A stretch of DNA of 64,000 nucleotides, taken from assembly GCF_004792695.1 (NCBI RefSeq), contig NZ_SRXU01000001.1, positions 682,001 to 746,000 of the forward strand, in the 5' to 3' direction. Made by a program: the position numbers and the translations under genes. Shown one piece after another: positions 17,037 through 23,946 of this stretch (within the stretch, counting starts at the first letter, position 1; each line of letters opens with the position of its first letter). The notes beneath the pieces were generated by a model. That model saw nothing but the letters and a program-made list of their open reading frames with translations, was not told the DNA's origin and made no database searches. This DNA comes from Sphingomonas naasensis. GTDB taxonomy: Bacteria > Pseudomonadota > Alphaproteobacteria > Sphingomonadales > Sphingomonadaceae.

Positions 17037-17789
17037 TCAGACCCGCGTGGCGAAGGGGGTGAAGTCGGTCCCCTCGTCATAAACGTCGACGCCCTCGCGG
17101 CTTTTGAGGAACCCGACTACCGCATAGGTGAACGGAGTCAGCAGCACTTCCCAGCCCACCTTGAGCGCCCATTGGGTGAACAGCACGGTGATCACCTGGT
17201 GGGTGGTCCAGCCGGCGGCGAACAGAAAGGCGAGCGGGTAGAAGATCAGGCTGTCGACGGCCTGGCCGAAGATCGTCGATCCGATCGTCCGCGCCCATAG
17301 ATGCCTGCCGCGGGTGAGGATCTTCATCCGCGCGAGCACGAACGAATTGACGAACTCGCCGCACCAGAAGGCGATGATCGAGGCGAAGGCGATGCGCGGA
17401 ATGCTGCCGAAGCCGAAGATCTGCTCGTATGCCGCCTGCCCCGCCCAGCCGGCGTCGACCGGCAGCGCCACCACGACGATGCACATCAGCACCATGTAGA
17501 GCATCGCCGCGAACCCGGCCCAGATCACCCGCCGGGCCCGGGCATAGCCATAGACCTCGGTCAGCACGTCGCCGATCACATAGCTGATCGGGAAGAACAG
17601 GATGCCGGCGCCGAACGGCCATGGTCCGATCCACGGCAGGTCGATCACCGATCGCTTGCTCGCGCCGATGATGTTCGAGAGCAGCAGCACGACGACGAAT
17701 GCCACCATCACGAAGTCGAAATAGCGGAAATGCCCACCCGCCACGTCGCGCGCGGCGACTTGCGCCGGCCTGTCTGCCCCCTCGCTCAT
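17037..17789 (-). CDS. queuosine precursor transporter
   Basis: A 250-residue inner-membrane protein with six or more hydrophobic helices, of the YhhQ (DUF165, vitamin-uptake-like) family that imports preQ0/preQ1 for the tRNA base queuosine. Family marks are LLLSNIIGASK, FPISYVIGDVLTEVYGYARAR, FWCGEFVNSFVLARMKI, GSTIFGQAVDSLIFYPLAF and ALKVGWEVLLTPFTYAVVGF. The ATG at 17789 gives the usual length. It is transcribed away from the tRNA gene 59 bp upstream. Confidence 0.88.
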   Translation of the reverse strand: MSEGADRPAQVAARDVAGGHFRYFDFVMVAFVVVLLLSNIIGASKRSVIDLPWIGPWPFGAGILFFPISYVIGDVLTEVYGYARARRVIWAGFAAMLYMVLMCIVVVALPVDAGWAGQAAYEQIFGFGSIPRIAFASIIAFWCGEFVNSFVLARMKILTRGRHLWARTIGSTIFGQAVDSLIFYPLAFLFAAGWTTHQVITVLFTQWALKVGWEVLLTPFTYAVVGFLKSREGVDVYDEGTDFTPFATRV

Positions 17790-17847
17790 GCCGCGGTTAT
17801 GATGCCGGTTCCGCTGCTGCGCAATCCGTGGCACAGGCGATTCGCGC

Positions 17848-17924
17848 GCGCCCGTAGCTCAGCTGGATAGAGCATCTGCCTTCTAAGCCGATGGTCGCAG
17901 GTTCGAATCCTGCCGGGCGCGCCA
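17848..17924 (+). tRNA. tRNA-Arg(UCU) with an anticodon-stem mismatch
   Basis: A 77-nt gene with an encoded CCA. Acceptor GCGCCCG/CGGGCGC, D-stem GCTC/GAGC, loop CTTCTAA with anticodon TCT (reads AGA), T-arm GCAGG-TTCGAAT-CCTGC, discriminator G. The anticodon stem reads TCTGC/GCCGA, so pair 29-41 is U-C; the usual alphaproteobacterial gene has GCAGA there. All other stems are perfect. Confidence 0.95.
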
Positions 17925-18024
17925 ACGCATCGCCGCCGAGCCACCCCGGCGCAGCGCAACCTGCCAGCCCCGTGCCAGCAATCCGCGCCAAGGTCCCGCC
18001 CCGCCATGGCTTTTGCGCCAGCGG

Positions 18025-18041
18025 GTACGGGAATCCCGTAC
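18025..18041. promoter_or_regulatory. perfect 17-bp palindrome upstream of the Crp/Fnr-like gene
   Basis: GTACGGGAATCCCGTAC has two 8-bp arms around one base, 103 bp before the regulator ATG. Its size and symmetry suit a dimeric regulator. The protein that binds is unknown; CCCGTAC also occurs in the site at 22646. Confidence 0.45.
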
Positions 18042-18144
18042 GAACAACTCCCAATAATCGCCGCGAGTTTTCCACAGTATATTTTGCGCAGGTCGCGTCC
18101 GCTTAAATAACAAAATACGCGTACTCGATCAAAGGGTTAAAGTT

Positions 18145-18852
18145 ATGCACAACTTTAGTGAAAGCATCGCAGGCAAAAATTCTTGTATAAGTGAAAGCCA
18201 CAACGCCACGTCGGCTAGCTCGTTCCCGCACATTCGCCGCTATTCGCCGGGAGGCGTGATTTTCTCGCAAGGCGAACATCGTAATACCTGCCTTCAGGTG
18301 ATGCAGGGGGCGGTCCGCCGTTGCCGCTACAGTGCCGACGGCACGCGCCAGGTGATCGGCTTCGCGATCGCCGGCGACGTGATCGGGCTCGAGGAAGGCG
18401 ACTGGGACGAGACCGCGGAAGCCGTCACCGAAGTACTGCTCTCGCCGCTCGAGAAGGCCGAGGGCCATGGCCGCGCCAGCGGCAATGCCGCGCTGCTGCG
18501 GCAGGGCCTCGGCGAAGCGCTCCAGACCCTCGCCATGCTCGGGCGCCGCACCGCGGTCGAGCGGCTCGCCGCCTTCCTTCTCCATTTCGCCGATCGCACG
18601 GGCCAGGGCGCGACGATCGACCTGCCGATGTCGCGCGAGGACATCGCCGATCATCTCGGCATCAACATGCACACCGCCAGCCGGGCCTTCTCGCAGCTCA
18701 TCCGCTGCGGCTTCATCGAGCTCGACGGCCCGCATTGCGTATGCGTGCGCCAGCCCGGTCAGCTCGGCCTGCTGGCGGGCCAGAGCGACTGCGACGAGCT
18801 GCCGCCGGCACGGCCGGGCCGGACGCTGGTCCATGCCGGGATCCGGCCATGA
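18145..18852 (+). CDS. Crp/Fnr-family transcriptional regulator
   Basis: A 235-residue protein: cyclic-nucleotide-binding-type beta-roll (about 30-130: FPHIRRYSPGGVIFSQGE, LQVMQGAVRRCRYSADGTRQ, FAIAGDVIGLEEGDW) and a C-terminal Crp winged helix (LPMSREDIADHLGINMHTASRAFSQLI). It groups with FixK/Fnr-like proteins but lacks the N-terminal four-cysteine FeS pattern, so it is probably not an oxygen-sensing FNR. The stop overlaps the ATG of the FapF-like gene (ATGA), coupling the regulator to the secretion channel. It likely controls the Fap-like locus or its own two-gene operon. Confidence 0.85.
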   Translation: MHNFSESIAGKNSCISESHNATSASSFPHIRRYSPGGVIFSQGEHRNTCLQVMQGAVRRCRYSADGTRQVIGFAIAGDVIGLEEGDWDETAEAVTEVLLSPLEKAEGHGRASGNAALLRQGLGEALQTLAMLGRRTAVERLAAFLLHFADRTGQGATIDLPMSREDIADHLGINMHTASRAFSQLIRCGFIELDGPHCVCVRQPGQLGLLAGQSDCDELPPARPGRTLVHAGIRP

Positions 18853-20129
18853 GCGGCCCCCGCTCCACGCTGCTCGCCGCGGCGAGCGCGCTCGCGCTGT
18901 CGCTCTCGGCGGTCTGCGCCCGCCCCGCCAACGCCCAGGCCCAGGACCTCGGCGAGCGGGTTCGCGCGCTCGAGGAGCTCGTCGCCCGTCAGGCCGACGA
19001 GCTCTCGGAACAGCGCGCCCTGTTGGTGCAGCAAGAGGCACGGATCGAGGCCCTGTCGCTGCCGAACGACGAGCTCGTCACCTATCGCGGCGCCGGCATC
19101 GGCGCGATGGAGGCACGCGGCGCGGCGATCGCCGCCCAGACGACGCAGGCGACGCCGTCGCCACAGGCTGCGCCGTCCGCGCCGGTGGGCGAAGCGCCGC
19201 AGGAGCAGCGCGATCTCAAGGCCGAGGTCGCCGCGGTCCCGCAGGAACAGGGCGTGCTCACCCCCGCGGGGCACTTCGTCCTCGATCCGATCTTCGACTA
19301 TACCCAGTCGGCGACCGACCGGCTGGTGTTCCGCGGCTTCGAGCTGATCCCGGGCATCCAGGTCGGGCTGATCGAGGCGAGCCGGGCGCGCCGGGACTCG
19401 CTCGCGCCCACGCTCGCGCTGCGCTACGGGATCACCAGCCGGCTCGAGATCGAGGGACGGCTGCCCTATATGCACCGCTATGATCGCATCCAGGTCGCGC
19501 AGCAGCGCGATCAGGGAATCGTGCGGACGATCGCGCTCAAGGACAGCAGCTTCGGCGATGCCGAGCTCGCGCTGCGCTACCAGATCAACGACGCGCACGG
19601 GCAGGATCCGATCTTCGTCGGCAGCATCCGGGTCAAATCCGATACCGGCCAGGGGCCGTTCGATATCGGCTATGACTCGTTCGGCGTCGCGACCGGGCTC
19701 GCCACCGGATCGGGATTCTGGGGCGTGCAGCCCGGATTGAGCTTCCTGCTCCCGTCGGATCCGGTCGTGATCTTCGGCGGATCGACCTATCTCTGGCATC
19801 TCGGCCGCGACATCGACAAGACCGTGGGCGGCGCCTTTGTCGGCCATGTCGACCCCGGTGACGCGATCTCCGCCAATCTCGGCTTCGGCTTCGCGCTGAA
19901 TCCGCGCTTCTCCTTCTCGCTCGGCTATCGCCACAGCTACATCTTCAAGACGACGACCGAGATCGGCGACATCGTCGCGGAATCGCTTCCGCTCCAGATC
20001 GGCTCGCTCAGCCTCGGCATGTCCTATCGGCTCAACACGCGCGTGACCGCCAATGTCGGGTTCGAATTCGGCATGACCGAGGATGCGCCCGATGTCGGGA
20101 TCACGATCCGCCTGCCGACGATGTTCTAG
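18849..20129 (+). CDS. FapF-like outer-membrane amyloid secretion channel
   Basis: A 426-residue protein. Order: signal peptide (1-30, ...CARPANAQA), coiled coil (about 33-68: GERVRALEELVARQADELSE and VQQEARIEAL), Pro/Ala/Gln linker (about 85-135), the conserved GVLTPAGHFVLDPIFDYTQS, then RLVFRGFELIPGIQVGLIEA and LALRYGITSRLEIEGRLPY, and a beta-barrel to the terminal ITIRLPTMF. Signal-coiled coil-linker-barrel is the architecture of Pseudomonas FapF, which exports Fap amyloid subunits as a trimer gated by its helices. It is coupled to a Crp-like regulator and faces a C39 peptidase and amyloid-like genes. The family call rests on recalled FapF features; a search would settle it. Confidence 0.75.
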   Translation: MSGPRSTLLAAASALALSLSAVCARPANAQAQDLGERVRALEELVARQADELSEQRALLVQQEARIEALSLPNDELVTYRGAGIGAMEARGAAIAAQTTQATPSPQAAPSAPVGEAPQEQRDLKAEVAAVPQEQGVLTPAGHFVLDPIFDYTQSATDRLVFRGFELIPGIQVGLIEASRARRDSLAPTLALRYGITSRLEIEGRLPYMHRYDRIQVAQQRDQGIVRTIALKDSSFGDAELALRYQINDAHGQDPIFVGSIRVKSDTGQGPFDIGYDSFGVATGLATGSGFWGVQPGLSFLLPSDPVVIFGGSTYLWHLGRDIDKTVGGAFVGHVDPGDAISANLGFGFALNPRFSFSLGYRHSYIFKTTTEIGDIVAESLPLQIGSLSLGMSYRLNTRVTANVGFEFGMTEDAPDVGITIRLPTMF

Positions 20130-20154
20130 AGCCGGTACGGCGCCGGCGGCGGGA

Positions 20155-20742
20155 TCAGTTGCCCGCCGCCGCGCCCAGCGCCGCATCGAGTTCGCCGGCC
20201 ATGCCCTGGGGGAGCGTGCCGGCCGAGATTGAGTCCCGGAAGGTGTCGTACCCCGACAGGTTGAGGGTGAGATCGACTTCCTGGCGAACCGCGGTGTTGT
20301 TCGCGGTGTTCAGCAGCATGTTCTGGATGCCGCCCTCGACATTGTGGATCAGCGCGGTCTGCCCCTGATTGGCGAAGAACACCTGCTGGTCGCCGAGCTG
20401 CAGCCGGATGCCGCCTTCGGAGAACATTCCCGCGCGAAGCTGGTCCGCGGTCGCCTGGGTCAGCGCGGCCGAGACGAATTGCTGCGTCTCGACCCCGCCA
20501 TCGCCCCAGGTGAACAGCGTGCGCAAGGCAAGCTCGCCGTTGAGATAGGTCCGCAGGTCCGCACCGAGCGAGATGATCAGCCCGGCGATCTCGAATCCGC
20601 CCCGCGCCTGCGCCAGCTCCGCATCGGGCATCGGCCGCGCCGACGCCAGCGGGTCGCCCGAAACCGCGTCCTGCGCCATCGCCGATGCCGGGCCGAGCCC
20701 GATCGCGCAGGCGAGCGCCAATTTCGACAGGCTGAACATCAT
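20155..20742 (-). CDS. secreted protein with double-glycine leader motif, 195 aa
   Basis: Sec signal peptide (cleavage after AMA, about residue 23), a short propeptide and then MPDAELAQARGG (residues 38-49), a good match to the double-glycine leader (L-S-x2-E-L-x2-I-x-G-G) that C39 peptidases cut. The predicted mature part starts at F50, is Gln/Asn-rich and carries NMLLNTANNT (141-150), a motif shared with the two other secreted proteins here. AAGGAG precedes two in-frame ATGs (20742, 20739). It lies 8 nt after the C39 peptidase gene. A structural or accessory subunit of the Fap-like fibre is the likely role (inferred). Confidence 0.65.
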   Translation of the reverse strand: MMFSLSKLALACAIGLGPASAMAQDAVSGDPLASARPMPDAELAQARGGFEIAGLIISLGADLRTYLNGELALRTLFTWGDGGVETQQFVSAALTQATADQLRAGMFSEGGIRLQLGDQQVFFANQGQTALIHNVEGGIQNMLLNTANNTAVRQEVDLTLNLSGYDTFRDSISAGTLPQGMAGELDAALGAAAGN

Positions 20743-20750
20743 ACGCTCCT

Positions 20751-21485
20751 TCAATTCACGGTCCCCACCCGCACGTCGAGCAGCATCACGGGCGACAATT
20801 GATATGCCGGCGGGAGATAGTTGGTGACGTCGGCGATCGAGGTGCGCCCGCCGATCGTGCGATCGAGCGCCCTGCCACCCTGGAAATTCCAGTCGCTGAC
20901 GAGGTTGAAGCTCGGCAGCCGCCTGTCGGGAGTGCGCATCACCGCCAGCACCACGCCGTTCCAGTAATGACCGAACTCGCTCCAGCGATATTGAGTTAGG
21001 CCGAGCATCGGATCGCCGACGAGGATCTTGTCGTCGGTCATGCCCTTGAGCACGACGAAATGCTTGAAGCCGCGCAGGTCGAGCAGCAGGATCAGCGGCC
21101 TGCGCACCTGCTTGAGCTGGGCGAGATCGAGGCGGAAGCCCTCCGCGCGATAACCGATCTTGTCGAGATAGGTCTTCATGTCGAGCAGCGAGAAGCCCTG
21201 GCGGCGGATCGCATCCTGATCGCCGTTCGCCCACATCGCCGCGAAGCTCTCGCGTTCGCCGAGGGCACGGCCATAGTGATAATGGAGCAGGGTCGCGAGC
21301 GCCGCGGACCCGCAGCTGAAATCGTAGCGCTGGCGGATGACGGTGCGGAACGGGATCTCCCACCAGCTCATCACGGTGACCGTGTAATTGCCCCCCGCTT
21401 CCTGCCCGAGGCGCACCTGCGCATCGGCGGCCAGCGGTGCCGCAATGCCGATCGCCGCGGCGATCAGGAGCCGCGCGCGCCGCAC
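20751..21485 (-). CDS. periplasmic C39-family peptidase, FapD-like
   Basis: A 244-residue protein with a Sec signal peptide (about 1-22, ...APLAADA) and no ABC-transporter part. The papain-like C39 core is intact: Cys58 in QRYDFSCGSAALATLL, His142 in RGFKHFVVLKGM, Asp158 in VGDPMLG, plus GFSLLDMKTYLDKIGYRAEG. C39 enzymes cleave after Gly-Gly, and both flanking genes encode secreted proteins with such a site. Stand-alone secreted C39 peptidases are the FapD component of Pseudomonas Fap operons. The start is a GTG 4 nt after the preceding stop with no clear ribosome site, so translation is probably coupled. Confidence 0.8.
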   Translation of the reverse strand: MRRARLLIAAAIGIAAPLAADAQVRLGQEAGGNYTVTVMSWWEIPFRTVIRQRYDFSCGSAALATLLHYHYGRALGERESFAAMWANGDQDAIRRQGFSLLDMKTYLDKIGYRAEGFRLDLAQLKQVRRPLILLLDLRGFKHFVVLKGMTDDKILVGDPMLGLTQYRWSEFGHYWNGVVLAVMRTPDRRLPSFNLVSDWNFQGGRALDRTIGGRTSIADVTNYLPPAYQLSPVMLLDVRVGTVN

Positions 21486-21489
21486 GGGG

Positions 21490-21861
21490 TCATTCGCCCA
21501 GATTGACGGTGAGGGTCATGCCGGCCTGCATCGTGTTCAATGCGCCGGTGTTGATCACGAAATTGCCTACCCCGTTGAAGTTCGAGAGCGCGTTGTCGCT
21601 GAGGCTGATCGTGCCCGCGCTATAATCGCCGAGCAGCATGCCGCTGGTCACGCCCTGCAGCACCTGGGTGTTGAGCACGATGGTCTCGCCGCCGCGCAGC
21701 TGCGCCAGTTCCTCGAGCGACAACAAGCCGCTCTCCGGCCGGGCCGCGGCCTGGGCATCGCCCGTGGCGGCATCGGAAGCGGGAGCCTGCTGCGCGAGCG
21801 CGCCGGCGGACAGGAAAAGAGCGGGAGCAGCGAGCCCCGCCCGCAATGCTAGGGAGATCAT
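21490..21861 (-). CDS. secreted double-glycine-motif protein, 123 aa
   Basis: Sec signal peptide (MISLALRAGLAAPALFLSAG..., cleavage near 23), a spacer of about 20 residues and then LLSLEELAQLRGG (46-58), an almost ideal double-glycine leader end. Cleavage would release a 65-residue peptide, E59-E123, with no Cys and little charge. The released part holds DNALSNFNGVGNFVINTGAL NTMQA, which aligns with DNAFAAFAGIANAAWNTGIN ANTQA in the next upstream protein, so it looks like a second, smaller fibre subunit (compare FapB). Located directly before the C39 peptidase gene. Confidence 0.65.
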   Translation of the reverse strand: MISLALRAGLAAPALFLSAGALAQQAPASDAATGDAQAAARPESGLLSLEELAQLRGGETIVLNTQVLQGVTSGMLLGDYSAGTISLSDNALSNFNGVGNFVINTGALNTMQAGMTLTVNLGE

Positions 21862-21892
21862 GGCAAACGCCTTTCGAATGCGGAAACGAGAA

Positions 21893-21924
21893 GGGGCCGG
21901 ACCGATGGAAGCGGGCCCGGCCCC
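21893..21924 (-). terminator. intercistronic hairpin after the amyloid-like gene
   Basis: GGGGCCGG and CCGGCCCC form an 8-bp stem with a 16-nt loop between the amyloid-like gene (stop 21934) and the next gene of the same operon (start 21861). On the transcribed strand it is followed by TTCTCGTTT. A leaky terminator here would give far more of the first subunit than of the downstream peptidase. Confidence 0.5.
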
Positions 21925-21933
21925 CCGGGGGGA

Positions 21934-22452
21934 TCAATCGCCGCCGTCGTCGCCGCCACCCGCACCGCCGCCGCCGCCGACACCGAAATTGACGGTGCCC
22001 TGCGCCGCGATGTTGGTCGCGGCTTGCGTGTTGGCGTTGATGCCCGTGTTCCAGGCTGCGTTGGCGATGCCGGCGAACGCCGCGAAGGCGTTGTCGTTCA
22101 CCGAGTTGCTGCCACTGTTGTAGCCGACGGCGGTATCGGTGTCGTCCTCACCGTCGAGGTCGACGACTTCGTCGAGCTCGCGGTTGATGTTGACCGCCTT
22201 CAGATACTGGTTCGCGCTGACGGCGTTGTTGCCGTTGTACGAGCCATTCTCCTTGCTGATCGTCTTGGTGTCGTCGTCCGAATAGGAATCGGCGGCGTTG
22301 TCGGTGAAGATCACGTCGAGGAGATCGTTGATGACGGCGACATGGTCGCTGTCCGTGGTGTTCACGTTACCGCCCGATTGAGCGAACGCCGGCATGGCGA
22401 CGACGAGTCCGAATGCGGCCGCCGAAGCCTTGAGGATGGTACGAACACGCAT
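21934..22452 (-). CDS. Asn-rich secreted amyloid-like subunit (FapB/FapC-like)
   Basis: A 172-residue protein: signal peptide (1-24, ...MPAFA), an acidic middle (DDDTK, DLDGEDDTDT), Asn/Ser/Gly-rich segments (SYNGNNAVSANQYLKAVNIN; YNSGSNSVNDNAFAAFAGIA), the NAAWNTGINANTQ motif (131-143) and a Gly-Asp tail (GGGGGAGGGDDGGD). No cysteine. Alternating Asn/Gln and small hydrophobic residues resemble Fap amyloid repeats. AAGGAG lies 6 nt before the ATG, and the gene is first in its operon, as expected for the most abundant product. Calling it an amyloid is inference from composition and neighbours. Confidence 0.65.
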   Translation of the reverse strand: MRVRTILKASAAAFGLVVAMPAFAQSGGNVNTTDSDHVAVINDLLDVIFTDNAADSYSDDDTKTISKENGSYNGNNAVSANQYLKAVNINRELDEVVDLDGEDDTDTAVGYNSGSNSVNDNAFAAFAGIANAAWNTGINANTQAATNIAAQGTVNFGVGGGGGAGGGDDGGD

Positions 22453-22645
22453 AGTGTTCTCCTTGTCTTCGAATGGCACCGAAAGCCCCCTGGCCCATCG
22501 GCGACCGCCCCACTCGGGACGGCTTCGCAACCATAGGTCGATTGCCGACGACGACTTTTGCGGATCGTCAGTTTGTCCGGAAAAAGACGAAGCGCCACCA
22601 ACTTCCTGTGGTTCGGAGCGTCTGTGACGAAACCGCAACGGAAGA

Positions 22646-22665
22646 CACGTAGTTGATAACCCGTA
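22646..22665. promoter_or_regulatory. FixJ-like box 1
   Basis: CACGTAGTTGATAACCCGTA matches the site at 22723 in 15 of 20 positions. It holds ACGTAG, the core of FixJ boxes (recalled as GTAMGTAG). It lies in the 420-bp gap between the amyloid-like gene and the sensor/regulator pair. Confidence 0.55.
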
Positions 22666-22722
22666 CCCCGCGGCAGCCCGTGCCTCCAGACTGATCAAGT
22701 GCATGCACCCTATCCGCAGCGT

Positions 22723-22742
22723 TACGTAGGTGTTACCACGTA
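22723..22742. promoter_or_regulatory. FixJ-like box 2
   Basis: TACGTAGGTGTTACCACGTA is a near-palindrome (TACGT...ACGTA, GGT...ACC) and a close copy of box 1. The two are 77 bp apart, about seven helical turns, so both face the same side of DNA. The nearest response regulator, encoded at 23939, is FixJ-like. Confidence 0.55.
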
Positions 22743-22872
22743 TCGATCGATTACGGGGGTGATGATCTACTTCAAATGTTCGCGTTCCTTGGGGACCTGT
22801 CCGCGTTCCAAATGGTGAGGGGGGCTTGTCACAATCCCACGCTCGCCGGCGCAGCAGTGGAGGTTGAGCATT

Positions 22873-23946
22873 TTGATCGAGACGGCACCTCTCGAAAAAT
22901 TCCTTGAGGAATCGGGGGAGGCGCACCTCATCATCGATCGGGTTGGGCGGATCGCTTTCGCCACCGAAGTTGCGAAAGCGCTGATCGGCGTCGCGCCCAG
23001 CCTGAGCCAGTTCGATGCCGACGATTCACTGGCCGATCTCCTCGCCGGCTGGTTCGCGCAACGGCAGTGCTTCGGCTATACCGGCATGGCGAGGCTGCGC
23101 GCGGCGAGCCCGAGCACGACGGATATGTGCCTGTTGGGCTCCACCGTCGAATATCGCGGCGCCCGCCACCTGCTCTGCCACCTGCGCCCGCTCGAGCGCA
23201 GCGGTCCGACGGAAGCGCATCGCTGGGACGAGATCACCGATGCGGCGCGCGAGAGCGCGTTCGCCGCGGCGGGCGCAATGGTCGAGCACGAGCTCAACCA
23301 GTCGCTCGCCGCGATCGTCAACTATGTGCAGACTTCGGCGGTGCTGCTGAACGGCGGCGCCGGGGACCTCGGGCGCGTCCAGGACGCGCTCGCCGAGGCG
23401 GGGCAGCAGGCGCTGCATTGCGCCGAGCTGCTCCGCGTGCTGCGCCGGAGCTTCGGCTATCAGAACCGCGCGCTCGAGCTGCATTCGCTCTGCGATGTCG
23501 TGCGGCAGGCGCACGACCTGCTCGGCCAGACGCAGGGCGGGCGCGGCGCCCTGCTCGCATTGCACGGCGGCGACGCCGATCTGCACGTCCGGCTGAGCCA
23601 TGCGCACTTCGTGTCGATGCTCGTCCTGCTGATGCAGCGCTGCCTGCGCCGCGCCGGGCCGGCCGCGAAGCATTCGATCAGGGTCCGTATTGCGCCCGAA
23701 GGCCGCGAAGGCGCCGTCGTCCGCTTCCTCGACTGCAGGGCATGGGACCTCGACGGCGCGGTGCCGGGCCGGGTCCCGGCGGAGCTTTATCCATCAGACA
23801 ATGACGATGTCCGGCTGCTCGCCATCTGCCAGGTGACGATGAGCCTGCACGGCGGACATGTCTCGATCGCGGAGGATCCAGGAAGAAACGCCGAAATCAG
23901 ACTGAGCCTCAAAAAAGCGAAAATCGGAGGAAGCTCGCATGCCTGA
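22873..23946 (+). CDS. FixL/NtrB-like sensor with degenerate kinase domain
   Basis: About 357 residues, no membrane segment, so cytosolic. The N-terminus (about 1-105) is PAS-like (AHLIIDRVGRIAFATEVAKA). The phosphoacceptor box VEHELNQSLAAIVNYVQTSA is FixL-like. The catalytic domain is degraded: where the N-box should be stands FVSMLVLLMQRCLRRAG without the Asn, and no DxGxG box is present (FLDCRAWDLDGA). It may not bind ATP and could act as a phosphatase or need a partner. The start is TTG: 22873 has GGAGG 9 nt upstream, 22864 touches it. The 3' end overlaps the regulator gene by 8 nt. Confidence 0.75.
   Translation: MIETAPLEKFLEESGEAHLIIDRVGRIAFATEVAKALIGVAPSLSQFDADDSLADLLAGWFAQRQCFGYTGMARLRAASPSTTDMCLLGSTVEYRGARHLLCHLRPLERSGPTEAHRWDEITDAARESAFAAAGAMVEHELNQSLAAIVNYVQTSAVLLNGGAGDLGRVQDALAEAGQQALHCAELLRVLRRSFGYQNRALELHSLCDVVRQAHDLLGQTQGGRGALLALHGGDADLHVRLSHAHFVSMLVLLMQRCLRRAGPAAKHSIRVRIAPEGREGAVVRFLDCRAWDLDGAVPGRVPAELYPSDNDDVRLLAICQVTMSLHGGHVSIAEDPGRNAEIRLSLKKAKIGGSSHA

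Noticed and set aside
18145..18852. Crp/Fnr-like gene as an oxygen-sensing FNR
   Set aside because: The N-terminal cysteine pattern needed for a 4Fe-4S cluster is missing.
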